From positions 15,277 through 79,276 of the forward strand of contig JBGUSK010000069.1 in the NCBI GenBank assembly GCA_045132495.1: a stretch of 64,000 nt of DNA, in the 5' to 3' direction. Below are positions 8,798 through 17,193 of this stretch, one piece after another. Made by a program: the position numbers and the translations under genes. Positions within the stretch are counted from its first letter, which is position 1; every line of letters starts with the position of its first letter. Below the pieces are notes generated by a model that worked only from the letters and a program-made list of their open reading frames with translations, made no database searches and was not told where the DNA came from. This stretch comes from UBA11524 sp045132495 (GTDB lineage Bacteria > Bacillota > Clostridia > Christensenellales > Aristaeellaceae).

Positions 8798-9176
8798 CTT
8801 GACTCATCTCCTGTCAGGATTTTGTAAAAGTGATTCGCCCTCCGCCGCAATTCTCCTGCCTGTTTGCAGACAGGTTCTTTTTTTGTTTGTTTCGAACCGG
8901 ATTTCACATTTTCCAAGGGCATGTCAATGTGTTTTCATTTGTTCATATTCATCCAACTTGTGCCCGGTTTTGTCCAACATAACCAGCAACTATTTACAAA
9001 ATCGCCCCGTAGAAATAGAATAACATTAACAAAAGACCGATCACACAGGAAGATATACTGGAATTGACTTGAAATCCGGGTCGAAATTGGGCAAATGAGC
9101 AAAACCCGTTCCCACAATCAGCAGATTCCAATGCACCCTGCGTGCATTTTCATTTTCAGGCACGAGGAGGATAAAA
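8798..9176. other. Divergent control region between deacetylase and sugar importer
   Basis: This 379-base AT-richer stretch has no gene. A hairpin (8859-8874) followed by a T-rich run reads as a terminator on the plus strand although no plus-strand gene precedes it; it may stop antisense transcription or act as an attenuator. A likely promoter for the importer is TTTACA (8993-8998), 17 bases, TAGAAT (9016-9021). No clear cre box was found. AGGAGG lies just before the permease ATG. Confidence 0.5.
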
Positions 9177-10133
9177 ATGAGCGAAAATGCAATCAAGACC
9201 AAATCAATCCATGGCACCGGCAAAGAATACTGGCGACGCCTGGGCGCGGATCTTCTGCGGGACAAGTGGCTTTATCTGCTGCTGTTACCGGGCCTGATCT
9301 ACTTCATCGTCTTCAAATACCTGCCCATGTGGGGCATCGTGATCTCCTTTGAAAATTACGTTCCTTTTTCCGGCATCTTCAAGAGCGAATGGGTCGGTCT
9401 GAAATGGTTTGAGTACTTCTTCAAATTCCCGTCCTGGACGCGCTATCTGAAGAACACCCTCATTCTCTCCTTCATGAACCTGATCTTCTACTTCCCCGCC
9501 CCCATCATCCTGGCACTGCTGCTGAATGAAATGCGCTCCCTGCGCTACAAGAAGCTGCTTCAGACGCTGCTGTATGTGCCCCATTTCATCTCCATCGTGA
9601 TCGTCGTTTCCATCACCATGGTTCTGTTCAATGCCGGCGGCATCGTCTATCAGGTCACCGAGAAAGTGCTGGGCCATCCCATTAACTACATGGGTTCCCC
9701 GGATACCTTCCGCTGGATGATCATCGGTCAGTCCATCTGGAAGGAAACCGGCTGGGGCACCATCATTTTCCTGGCCGCGCTGACCAATGTCGACACCCAG
9801 CTGTATGAGGCCGCGATGGTCGATGGTGCGGGCCGCCTGCGCAGGTTGTGGCACATCACCCTGCCTGCCATCCGCTCCACCATCGTGCTGATGCTGATCC
9901 TGCGCATGGGCTCTATGCTGGATACCGGCCACGATCACCTGATCCTGATGGCAAACTCCCTCAACCGCTCCGCCTCCCAGACGCTGGACGTGTTCGTCTA
10001 CCAGCAGGGTCTTCAGTCCGGCCAGTACTCCTATGCTTCCGCAATTGGCCTGATGAAGTCCATCGTCAGCGTCATCCTGGTCGTCAGTTCCAACAAGATC
10101 GCTCATGCGCTGGGCGAGTCCGGCCTGTACTAA
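9177..10133 (+). CDS. ABC sugar transporter permease, LplB type
   Basis: This 318-residue binding-protein-dependent permease has six membrane segments. The EAA loop that docks the ATPase is YEAAMVDGAGRLRRLWHITLP near residues 210-230. The sequence style (LLLLPGLIYFIVFKYLPMWG, ISFENYVPFSG) is that of the LplB family, which imports complex oligosaccharides such as rhamnogalacturonan fragments in Firmicutes. It is the first gene of a permease-permease-binding-protein set. No ATPase gene is nearby, so a shared MsmK/UgpC-like ATPase elsewhere is expected. Confidence 0.93.
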   Translation: MSENAIKTKSIHGTGKEYWRRLGADLLRDKWLYLLLLPGLIYFIVFKYLPMWGIVISFENYVPFSGIFKSEWVGLKWFEYFFKFPSWTRYLKNTLILSFMNLIFYFPAPIILALLLNEMRSLRYKKLLQTLLYVPHFISIVIVVSITMVLFNAGGIVYQVTEKVLGHPINYMGSPDTFRWMIIGQSIWKETGWGTIIFLAALTNVDTQLYEAAMVDGAGRLRRLWHITLPAIRSTIVLMLILRMGSMLDTGHDHLILMANSLNRSASQTLDVFVYQQGLQSGQYSYASAIGLMKSIVSVILVVSSNKIAHALGESGLY

Positions 10134-10151
10134 GAAAGGAGGAGCCTAAAG

Positions 10152-11108
10152 ATGAACAAGACGATCGATAAGTCCTCCGAGCAGAAAAAGAAGAAGGTCA
10201 TGGTTGGCTCCACGGGTGCAGTCGGTCAGGGCAACACCACCGCAGGCCGCATCTTCGACGTATGCAACTACATCATCCTCACGCTGATTGCCCTCACCAC
10301 CATCGCTCCCTTTATTTACATCATCGGCGCATCCTTCGCCACCGAGTATGAGCTGGCCCATCGCCCGCTGCTGATCATCCCCCACGAATTCTCCACCAAC
10401 GCCTACGAGTATATTTTCTCCACCAACAAGATCGTTTCCGGTTTCAAGAACTCGATCTTCATCACCGTTGTGGGCACCATCATCAACCTGTTCTTCACCG
10501 TGACGATGGCCTACGCGATCTCCAAGCCCCGCCTGCGCGGCCGCAACTTCGTGCTGAACATGGTCATCTTCTCCATGTTCTTTGGCGGCGGCATGATCCC
10601 CAGCTACATCATCGTGGCCAACACGCTGAACATGAAGGACACCTTCTGGGCCGTTCTTCTGCCGGGCGCGATCAGCGCATACAATATGATGATCGTGAAG
10701 AACTTCTTCCAGGGCATCCCCCAGGAGCTGGAGGAGTCCGCCGCAATCGACGGCTGTACTGACGTCGGCATCCTGTGGAAGATCGTTCTGCCCCTGTCTC
10801 TTCCCGTGCTGGCGACCTTCGGCCTCTTCTACGCCGTCGGCCACTGGAACGCCTACTTCGGCGCGATGATCTACATGTCCGGCGCCCGCGAAAAGTGGCC
10901 CCTGCAGGTGTTGCTGCGCGAGATCATCATTCTTTCCAGCTCCACCGCCGGCGACATGTCCCTGATGGATCCCGATTTTGTCAAGCCGCCAGAGCAGTCC
11001 GTCAAGATGGCCGTTATCGTGGTTTCCACGATCCCGATCATGTGCGTCTACCCCTTCCTGCAGAAGTACTTCGTCAAGGGCGTTATGGTAGGCGCCCTCA
11101 AAGGCTAA
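10152..11108 (+). CDS. ABC sugar transporter permease, YtcP/LplC type
   Basis: This second permease (318 residues) pairs with the upstream LplB-type protein, 18 bases away, with AAGGAGGAG before its ATG. It has a cytoplasmic Lys-rich N-terminus, six hydrophobic segments, and the EAA loop ELEESAAIDGCTDVGILWKI near residues 196-215. The C-terminus QKYFVKGVMVGALKG is the characteristic YtcP/LplC ending. It should form the membrane channel for oligogalacturonide or rhamnogalacturonan oligosaccharides. Confidence 0.93.
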   Translation: MNKTIDKSSEQKKKKVMVGSTGAVGQGNTTAGRIFDVCNYIILTLIALTTIAPFIYIIGASFATEYELAHRPLLIIPHEFSTNAYEYIFSTNKIVSGFKNSIFITVVGTIINLFFTVTMAYAISKPRLRGRNFVLNMVIFSMFFGGGMIPSYIIVANTLNMKDTFWAVLLPGAISAYNMMIVKNFFQGIPQELEESAAIDGCTDVGILWKIVLPLSLPVLATFGLFYAVGHWNAYFGAMIYMSGAREKWPLQVLLREIIILSSSTAGDMSLMDPDFVKPPEQSVKMAVIVVSTIPIMCVYPFLQKYFVKGVMVGALKG

Positions 11109-11357
11109 GCCGGGCTGCCCCGGCGGGCAACACGCGATCGGGTCGTCTTGCCCTCGTTTAGACCTACCGCGTGCGGCTTGGGCCTGATATCACAGTAGGC
11201 TTCCGGCCGCTTATCGGCCGGGCTGTCGGGCACGCATTACCTGCCGCAGGGGCGACCATTGGTCGCCCGGCGCCCCACCCTTCCCCCCGAAACGGGTCAT
11301 ACACCGGATTTTTGACGGAGGCATCCGTCATGATCATAATAAAAAGGAGGTACTCCC
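11109..11357 (+). repeat. Cluster of hairpins between permease and binding-protein genes
   Basis: This 249-base gap carries several separate palindromes. They include a GCCGGG/CCCGGC stem just after the permease stop, CCGGCCG/CGGCCGG near 11205-11222, GGGCGACC-ATT-GGTCGCCC at 11250-11268, and TGACGGA/TCCGTCA near 11315-11332. The third, with its GCCCCAC flank, recurs at 15082-15103. Such hairpins can shield mRNA 3' ends and set different levels for permeases and binding protein. AAAGGAGG precedes the next ATG. Confidence 0.6.
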
Positions 11358-12872
11358 ATGAAGAAGCTTGTTTCCCTGTTCCTGGCAATGATCATGGTTC
11401 TGTCCATGATGAGCTTCGCGGCTGCTGAGGAAGAACCCTTCGTCATCTCCGTGCTGCTGCCCGACTTCAACGTTGACGTCGATTTCGACACCAACATTGA
11501 GACCAACCCCGTCCTGCAGGCCATCGAAAAGGCCTCTGGCGTGCGTCTGGACATCACCTTCGCCGCCAACTCCGAGTACAAGAACACCCTGGCCACCACG
11601 CTGACCAGCAAGGTCGAGGATCTGCCCATGGTCATCGCCATGGATGACGCCCGCGGCGTCAACATGATCAACAATGCCCGCGCTGGCGCGTTCTGGGACA
11701 TCACCAAGTTTGTGACCGATGCTGAGAACTACCCGAACCTGATTGGTTCTCCCGCCGTTTACAGCAACATCTCCATCGACGGCGGCATCTACGGCATCTA
11801 CAAGACCCGTGCGTTCCCCCGTGCCGGTATCTACTACCGTAAGGACATCGCTGAGGCCTGCGGCATCACCAAGGTTCCCGAGACCATCGACGAGCTGACC
11901 TCTCTGGCTATGGCTCTGGCCAAGTACTCCGAGGACACCTACGCGCTGAACATGTGCTCCTACACCGCGGGCACCATCAGCATCATCACCGTCGCTCACG
12001 GCGCTCCCAACAACTGGGGCATCGACGAGAACGGCGATATCTACCCCGCCCACAAGTCCCCCGCTTACCTCGAGGGTCTGAACTGGCTGCGTGACCTGTA
12101 CCAGGCTGGCGGCATCGACCCCAACTTCGCTACCGCCGATCCTGGCAAGTGGAACGACGCCGAGCGTACCGGCAAGGCCTTCATGCGCTTTGACTGCCTG
12201 GACAACGCTTACCGTCAGCAGGAATGGTTCGAGACCAATGCCGGCACCACCGAGCAGATCTGGGAAATGGTCGGCACCCTGGCCAAGGCTGATGGCTCCA
12301 TCTCTGTGTGGCCCCAGAACAACGGCTTCAACGGCGAGCTGGTCGTGACCAAGGCCGTGAAGGAAGAAGACCTGCCCAAGGTCATGAAGTTCCTGGATTG
12401 GGCTAACACCGCTGAAGGCCAGATGTTCATCAACTGGGGCGTCCAGGATCTGACCTACTGGCTCGACGCTGACGGCTTCCGTACCAACAAGCCCGAGTCC
12501 GGTGAAGACATGACCACCCAGATCTTCAAGTATCAGGGCAGCCTGAACCAGCTGGGCATGAACCTGGCCGGCGATCTGTGCATCCCGATGCGCTCCAACT
12601 ACCTGACCAACCTGCGCGACAAGTACAACCAGCTGAACGTGACCCTGGCTCCCTACGCCGTGGCCGATCCCTGCTTCCCCTTCGTGTCTGAGACCAACAC
12701 CGCTTTCGGCTCTCAGCTGAGCGCCATCATCTCTGACGCGGCTGTGCAGTACATCGCCGGCATCATCGACCTCGACGGCCTGCAGGCTGCCTGGCAGCAG
12801 TGGGAAGAAGAGGGCGGCGCTATGATGACCATGGAATACAACGACGCCTATCACGCCTCCCTGGGCGAGTAA
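11358..12872 (+). CDS. Extracellular solute-binding protein for the sugar importer
   Basis: This 504-residue type-1 solute-binding protein of the LplA/YtcQ group starts with an export signal (MKKLVSLFLAMIMVLSMMSF) that ends at AAA-E. There is no lipobox Cys, so by sequence it would be cleaved by signal peptidase I and not be lipid-anchored, which is unusual for a monoderm importer. The mature part has the two-lobe features of this group (YGIYKTRAFPRAGIYYRKD, WPQNNGFNGELVVTKA). It lies downstream of its permeases rather than in front, and is followed by a terminator. It should capture pectin-derived oligosaccharides. Confidence 0.92.
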   Translation: MKKLVSLFLAMIMVLSMMSFAAAEEEPFVISVLLPDFNVDVDFDTNIETNPVLQAIEKASGVRLDITFAANSEYKNTLATTLTSKVEDLPMVIAMDDARGVNMINNARAGAFWDITKFVTDAENYPNLIGSPAVYSNISIDGGIYGIYKTRAFPRAGIYYRKDIAEACGITKVPETIDELTSLAMALAKYSEDTYALNMCSYTAGTISIITVAHGAPNNWGIDENGDIYPAHKSPAYLEGLNWLRDLYQAGGIDPNFATADPGKWNDAERTGKAFMRFDCLDNAYRQQEWFETNAGTTEQIWEMVGTLAKADGSISVWPQNNGFNGELVVTKAVKEEDLPKVMKFLDWANTAEGQMFINWGVQDLTYWLDADGFRTNKPESGEDMTTQIFKYQGSLNQLGMNLAGDLCIPMRSNYLTNLRDKYNQLNVTLAPYAVADPCFPFVSETNTAFGSQLSAIISDAAVQYIAGIIDLDGLQAAWQQWEEEGGAMMTMEYNDAYHASLGE

Positions 12873-12891
12873 GCTGATTCCCTGACTTTCC

Positions 12892-12920
12892 GGGGCTGTC
12901 GTGAAAACGGCAGCCCCTTT
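12892..12920 (+). terminator. Terminator after the solute-binding protein gene
   Basis: A 10-bp stem with one wobble pair (12892-12901 with 12908-12917) is followed by TTT. The next 180 bases up to the promoter at 13104 hold no gene. Confidence 0.75.
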
Positions 12921-13103
12921 CCAATTCTGATGTTGAACATCCCGGACACGCTGCGCCTCCGCAAAAGCGGTGCAAGCTGCATTCGCCCCGTGTGATCCAC
13001 ACGGGCATCCTGGTGATGGAGATCAATGTCCTCGCAGCCAGGCGACGGACGCCGCCACCCAGCATGATGACAAGATCGGCGCGCTGCGCATCACGATGTG
13101 AGC

Positions 13104-13132
13104 TTGTCAGCCCGCGTAAGCCCTGATATAAT
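13104..13132 (+). promoter_or_regulatory. Promoter of the acetylesterase-GH105 pair
   Basis: TTGTCA (13104-13109), 17-base spacer, TATAAT (13127-13132) with an upstream TG (extended -10). Confidence 0.85.
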
Positions 13133-13164
13133 GCATATAAGACAAACAACACGAGGTGAATACG

Positions 13165-13824
13165 ATGCCGACCATTTGGATCATTGGCGACTCCACGGTG
13201 GAAGACAACAAGCCTCCTTTCCGCGGCTGGGGCTGGGCAATCCCGCAGTACGCGGCGGAAGGCGTGGCTGTCCGCAACCACGGTCTGTCGGGCCGCAGCA
13301 CCCGTTCCTTCCGCGATGAGGGGCTGTTCAAGCCCGTCCAGGAGGGCATGCAGGCAGGCGATCTGCTGCTCGTCCAGTTCGGCCACAACGACGAGAAGGA
13401 TGCCCCCGAACTCCACACCGACCCGAACAGCACCTACCCGGAGTTTCTCTCCTGGTATTGCGACGAAGCCCTCTCCCGCGGCGCACAGCCGGTACTGATC
13501 ACCCCCGTCAGCCGCAGGTGGTGGATCCCCGGCGGCGAGATGCTCTACACCCATGGCGAATACCCCGCCGCCGTGCGCAAGCTGGCCGCTGAGCGCGGCA
13601 TCCCCCTGGTGGATCTGAAGCTTTCCTCCCGCAATCTCTATCTGCAAATGGGTGAGGAAAAGTGTGCTGAGCTCTTCGTGGTCATCCCCAAGGGCGAGGA
13701 CCCCAACCATCCCGAGGGCCATAATGACAAGACTCATTTCAACGCCCACGGTGCGCAGGTCATCGGCGAATTGGTCGTCGAAGGGCTGCGTCAGGATGAC
13801 CGCACGGCTAAGTTTGTGAAATAA
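13165..13824 (+). CDS. Rhamnogalacturonan acetylesterase (SGNH hydrolase)
   Basis: This 219-residue SGNH/GDSL esterase removes acetyl groups from rhamnogalacturonan. Block I is IIGDSTVEDN (nucleophile Ser10), block II lies in NHGLSGRSTRSF (Gly), block III is QFGHNDEKD (Asn), and block V is DKTHFNAHGA with the catalytic Asp and His. The ATG at 13165 is chosen over a GTG three codons earlier because GAGGTG lies 6 bases upstream of it. No signal peptide, so it acts in the cytoplasm on imported oligomers. It lies 29 bases ahead of the GH105 gene on the same transcript. Confidence 0.9.
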   Translation: MPTIWIIGDSTVEDNKPPFRGWGWAIPQYAAEGVAVRNHGLSGRSTRSFRDEGLFKPVQEGMQAGDLLLVQFGHNDEKDAPELHTDPNSTYPEFLSWYCDEALSRGAQPVLITPVSRRWWIPGGEMLYTHGEYPAAVRKLAAERGIPLVDLKLSSRNLYLQMGEEKCAELFVVIPKGEDPNHPEGHNDKTHFNAHGAQVIGELVVEGLRQDDRTAKFVK

Positions 13825-13853
13825 TGTTCCACAGATGAAAGGAGAATTACCCC

Positions 13854-14918
13854 ATGGATTTCAAGCAGATTGCAGACAAGGTGCTGGGCATGCTCCAGCG
13901 CGCAGACGGCAATGACCCCTCCCGAGGCCACCTGACCATGAACAATTGGGAGTGGCCCACCGGTGTGGCCCTCTACGGCATCTACAAGACCTATCAGCAG
14001 TCCGGGGACAAGTCCATCCTGGATTACCTCATCGGCTGGTATGACGATATGCTCCACCGCGAAAAGCAGCCCCACCGCAACGTCAACACCGTTGCCCCCG
14101 TGCTGACCCTGACCTGCCTGTACGACGAGACGAAGAACCCCGAATACCTGGAGCACATCGAGTCCTGGGCCAAGTGGGTGCTGGAAGAGATGCCCCGCAC
14201 GGAGTACGGCGGCCTCCAGCACTGCACGGTGTGGAACAAGCACTACCAGCAGCTCTGGTGCGACACGCTGTTCATGGTCTGCCTGTTCCTGGCCAAGGCC
14301 GGCGTGGTGCTGAACAAGCCTGAGTGGATCGACGAGGCGGAGTACCAGTTCCTGCTGCACGTCCGCTACCTGCAGGACAAGGTGACCGGCCTGTTCTACC
14401 ACGGCTGGACCTTCGACCGCCGTCATAACTACGCCAACGCCAAGTGGGCCCGCGGCAACGCCTGGTTCACCGCCGCCGCCATCGAGCTCAAGGATATCAC
14501 CGGCCGCGACAACGCCGCGATGAAGATGATTCTCTCCGCCTGGGAGGATCAGGTGCTGGCCCTGTGGAAGTACCAGCGCGTCAACGGCTCCTACACCACG
14601 CTGATCGACGTGGAGGAGACCTACTGCGAGACCAGCGCCACCGCCGCCATTGCCTACGGCGTGATGAAGGGCCTGCGCATGGGCATCCTTAAGGACGCGA
14701 AGTACCACGAGATGGCTGCGCTGGCCACCAAGTCCGTGCTGGATCAGATCGACGAGACCGGGGCGGTGCAGGGCGTCTCTGGCGGCACCGGCATGGGCTA
14801 CAATCTCCAGCATTACAAGGACATCATCGTCACGCCCACCGCCTACGGCCAGGGCCTGACCTTCCTGATGCTGACCGAGCTGATGCGGGACGGCGAGTTT
14901 GAATTCTTCCGCAAGTAA
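13854..14918 (+). CDS. GH105 unsaturated rhamnogalacturonyl hydrolase
   Basis: This 354-residue GH105 enzyme (YteR/YesR family) removes the unsaturated galacturonic acid left at the end of rhamnogalacturonan fragments by lyases, hydrating the double bond. It is an (alpha/alpha)6 barrel of normal family length. The catalytic Asp is D137 in QQLWCDTLFM. Other active-site landmarks are NNWEWPTGVALYGIY near residues 30-44, HGWTFDRRHNYANAKWARGN, and the late GTGMGYNLQHYKD. There is no signal peptide, so it acts in the cytoplasm. Deacetylation by the upstream esterase probably precedes its action. Confidence 0.93.
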   Translation: MDFKQIADKVLGMLQRADGNDPSRGHLTMNNWEWPTGVALYGIYKTYQQSGDKSILDYLIGWYDDMLHREKQPHRNVNTVAPVLTLTCLYDETKNPEYLEHIESWAKWVLEEMPRTEYGGLQHCTVWNKHYQQLWCDTLFMVCLFLAKAGVVLNKPEWIDEAEYQFLLHVRYLQDKVTGLFYHGWTFDRRHNYANAKWARGNAWFTAAAIELKDITGRDNAAMKMILSAWEDQVLALWKYQRVNGSYTTLIDVEETYCETSATAAIAYGVMKGLRMGILKDAKYHEMAALATKSVLDQIDETGAVQGVSGGTGMGYNLQHYKDIIVTPTAYGQGLTFLMLTELMRDGEFEFFRK

Positions 14919-14925
14919 GAAAATA

Positions 14926-14960
14926 GGGAGCAGGCCGTGCAGGCTTGCTCCCCTCTTTTT
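14926..14960 (+). terminator. Terminator after GH105
   Basis: A 7-bp GGGAGCA/TGCTCCC stem (14926-14932 with 14946-14952) is followed by CTCTTTTT. Confidence 0.8.
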
Positions 14961-15027
14961 CATGGTATAGAATGGAGGGGACGACCTCATCCGTCTTCGT
15001 TCGCGGACTTCATCCGCTCACGAATCC

Positions 15028-15103
15028 ACCTTCCCCACCCTGGGGAAGGTAAACGCGCGCACCCAACCAAGTTCGTAGAGACGACCATTGGTCGCCCGTG
15101 CCC
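15028..15103 (+). repeat. Intergenic hairpin elements, one shared with 11.25 kb
   Basis: A perfect ACCTTCCCC/GGGGAAGGT hairpin (15028-15050) is followed by CGACC-ATT-GGTCG (15082-15094) with the flank GCCCGTGCCCCAC. The second part matches the element at 11253-11277 nearly base for base, so it is a dispersed repeat of this genome. No gene lies between 14961 and 15174. Confidence 0.6.
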
Positions 15104-15174
15104 CACAAATTTCACTTTCCGTTGGACAAATCTTCCGCTTACGTTGTCTAATCAAATGCAAGGAGGTGAGCGAA

Positions 15175-15665
15175 ATGCATGACCGTGACGAGCAACTGTC
15201 CGAATGGCTCAAGGCGTATGGCGACCTAATCAACCGCACATGCTTCCTGATCCTGGGCGACAGGGCCCTGGCAGAGGACGCGACCCAGGAGACCTTCCTG
15301 CGGGCGTGGAAGTCGATGGCGCAATTCAAGGGGGATGCGTCCCCAAAGACATGGCTCACCCGCATCGCCATCAACGTCTGCCGCAACATCCGCCGCACGG
15401 CCTGGTTCCGCCGCAACGACCGGTGCATCACCCCGGAGGACTTGCCTCTCACCGCCCCGCAGAGGACAGGACGCTGTTCCTCCTGGTGCAGCAGCTGCCG
15501 GACAAGCACCGGCAGATCATCGTGCTGCGCTACTACCAGGGCATGAGCCTGGACGAGGCCGCACGGGTGCTGGGCATCAGCCGCTCCGCCGCGCATCACC
15601 GCTTGCAGAAGGCGCTTCAAGCGCTTCGTATCGACCTGGACGAAGGGAGGGACGAGCATGACTGA
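15175..15665 (+). pseudogene. ECF-type sigma factor gene split by a one-base frameshift
   Basis: Region 2 (DATQETFLRAWKSMAQFKG, near residues 37-55) is read from the ATG at 15175, which follows GGAGGTGAG. Region 4 (LPDKHRQIIVLRYYQGMSL, then a helix-turn-helix ISRSAAHHRLQKAL) is in another frame and runs to the TGA at 15665. The break falls at a run of four C (15455-15458). Adding one C restores a continuous protein of about 163 residues through LTAP-AEDRTLF. So this is either a base miscall or a fresh inactivating deletion. The anti-sigma-like gene overlaps its end by 8 bases, the usual sigma/anti-sigma pairing. Confidence 0.85.
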
Positions 15666-16734
15666 ACGTGACCTGGAACGTATTTTGCATCAGACCGTGC
15701 AGGACGTGCACCTCTCCGACGAAGCCCGGCGGCGGATCCGCCTGTCGGCAAAGGAGGAACGACCTGTGAGAATGAAGAAATTTGTGGCCATCGCCCTGGC
15801 TTTGGTGCTGATGCTGACGACCACCGCTGCCGTGGCGGCGGAGCTGGGGCTGTTTGACTTCCTGCAAAAGACAATGGGGCAGACCGTATTGCCCGGAGCG
15901 AATGAGCTGGTGCAGACCGATGTGGCGTATGGAGAAACCGATGCTGTGATCTACACGATCAAGGAAGCGGTGTATGACGGTAAGGCCGTGGCCCTGCTAG
16001 TAGAAATGCAAGCAAAAGATAAGGAGACCATGTTGATGGGATCCATCTGGTCGCCGGATGAACAGATAGGTTGGTACGAGAGCTTCATGGAAGGTATTGA
16101 AGCCAATGACGAGCGTACCTTTGTCCAGTATGCTGCCGAAAACGGCTACACCCGGTTTGCCAGTGCATCCCTGCGGATCGATGCAGGTGATGAATCCCAA
16201 ATTGAGCATTGGAACAACAACGTGCTGACAGTGCTATACTCCTTCAGCGCAGAAGGTGACGAGCTGAAGCTGCCCATTGAGTTCCGCTCCCGTACCTACA
16301 CCTACGATACCACCTACCATATGGATGAACTCCAGCATATTCCCGACGAAATCACCCTGAAAGCCGCCGAACCCCTGTGGCAGGTCAGCAGCAGCGAGAG
16401 CTTCGACGCGCCTGGCTTTGGCATCCGCGTGGACAATGTGACCATTACCGGCACGCCTGTGCAGAGCTACTGGACGATCAGCTACACTGTCACCGACGTG
16501 GAGACCGCCCACAACACCCCCTGGAACGCCAACATTGTGGACATGGACAAGCAGTATATTGATGGCGGAGCCCTGGGCATGGGCGGCAGTGCAATGCCGG
16601 AATACAATGGCCAGCAGCTGACCTACACGGGTGCAATCAACGCAATGGAAACGCCCCCCACAGAGCTGATGATCCTCCTGCGCAACTGGGACGATCACAG
16701 CCTGAACAACTACTTCCCCGTCACGCTTAAGTGA
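15658..16734 (+). CDS. Anti-sigma-factor-like membrane protein
   Basis: This 358-residue protein has a short cytoplasmic N-terminus (about 38 residues with RILHQTVQDVHLSDEARRRI) and one membrane helix near residues 40-61 (FVAIALALVLMLTTTAAVAA). A large extracellular domain rich in beta strands follows. This plan and its translation-coupled position behind the ECF sigma gene mark it as the partner that holds the sigma factor at the membrane and senses an outside signal. It is like the DUF4179/DUF5643-type proteins of Firmicutes, but I cannot name its exact family or signal. Confidence 0.7.
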   Translation: MTERDLERILHQTVQDVHLSDEARRRIRLSAKEERPVRMKKFVAIALALVLMLTTTAAVAAELGLFDFLQKTMGQTVLPGANELVQTDVAYGETDAVIYTIKEAVYDGKAVALLVEMQAKDKETMLMGSIWSPDEQIGWYESFMEGIEANDERTFVQYAAENGYTRFASASLRIDAGDESQIEHWNNNVLTVLYSFSAEGDELKLPIEFRSRTYTYDTTYHMDELQHIPDEITLKAAEPLWQVSSSESFDAPGFGIRVDNVTITGTPVQSYWTISYTVTDVETAHNTPWNANIVDMDKQYIDGGALGMGGSAMPEYNGQQLTYTGAINAMETPPTELMILLRNWDDHSLNNYFPVTLK

Positions 16735-16737
16735 TGC

Positions 16738-16765
16738 AAAAGGCCCTCTCCTTGCGGAGAGGGCC
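16738..16765 (-). terminator. Terminator of the Nudix-containing operon
   Basis: A perfect 10-bp stem with a 4-base loop (16742-16751 with 16756-16765) is followed on the minus strand by TTTT. It may also end the sigma/anti-sigma transcript arriving from the left. Confidence 0.85.
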
Positions 16766-16779
16766 CATCTATATGCGAT

Positions 16780-17190
16780 TTATGCCGCGCCAAGCTGCCT
16801 GTCCACCCTGCGCAGGATTTCCCGGGTGCTTCCGTAGGTCAGCGTCCGCAAAGCCGCGTCAATGGGCAGCACCAGAACGCCCAATACCTGGGTGCGGTCT
16901 GCGCTCGGGGTCTGCGCTTCATACCGGGCAATGAACCAGCTCACCCGCTTCACATCGCCCCCGGCAATGGGGTATTCGTCCACCATGGTAGGTTCGTCCG
17001 CGTGGAGCGTCGCGACGACGCCGGTTTCCTCGCGAACCTCCCGCAGGGCCGTCTCCGCCAGGGTCTCGCCGGGCTCCACATGGCCCTTGGGCATGCCATA
17101 GCTTCCGTTCTTTTCACGCACGAGCACGTAACGCCGTTCCCCGTCTATAACGGTATACAGCACTGCGCCCGCAGAATGAATCATCGCCAT
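16780..17190 (-). CDS. Nudix hydrolase
   Basis: This 136-residue protein has a complete Nudix box, GHVEPGETLAETALREVREE-TGV, near residues 36-58 (G-x5-E-x7-REUxEExGU). The N-terminal HSAGAVLYTV and the GSYGMPKGH lead-in resemble diadenosine-tetraphosphate and mRNA-cap-type Nudix enzymes, so it probably cleaves a nucleoside polyphosphate or oxidised nucleotide. It is the last gene of a five-gene minus-strand operon, 3 bases behind malY. Confidence 0.88.
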   Translation of the reverse strand: MAMIHSAGAVLYTVIDGERRYVLVREKNGSYGMPKGHVEPGETLAETALREVREETGVVATLHADEPTMVDEYPIAGGDVKRVSWFIARYEAQTPSADRTQVLGVLVLPIDAALRTLTYGSTREILRRVDRQLGAA

Positions 17191-17193
17191 GGG

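Noticed and set aside
7067..8827. Very long plus-strand frame opposite the lyase and deacetylase genes
   Set aside because: It is an antisense shadow caused by GC-rich codon use. The minus-strand frames have clear family motifs and ribosome sites.
8859..8885. Possible riboswitch in the importer leader
   Set aside because: Only a simple hairpin with T-run is visible; no known riboswitch core could be recognised, and its distance to the gene is 290 bases.
11334..12854. Long minus-strand frame opposite the solute-binding protein
   Set aside because: The composition (Gly/Val/His/Asp rich, no motifs) is that of a mirror frame; the plus-strand product has a signal peptide and family features.
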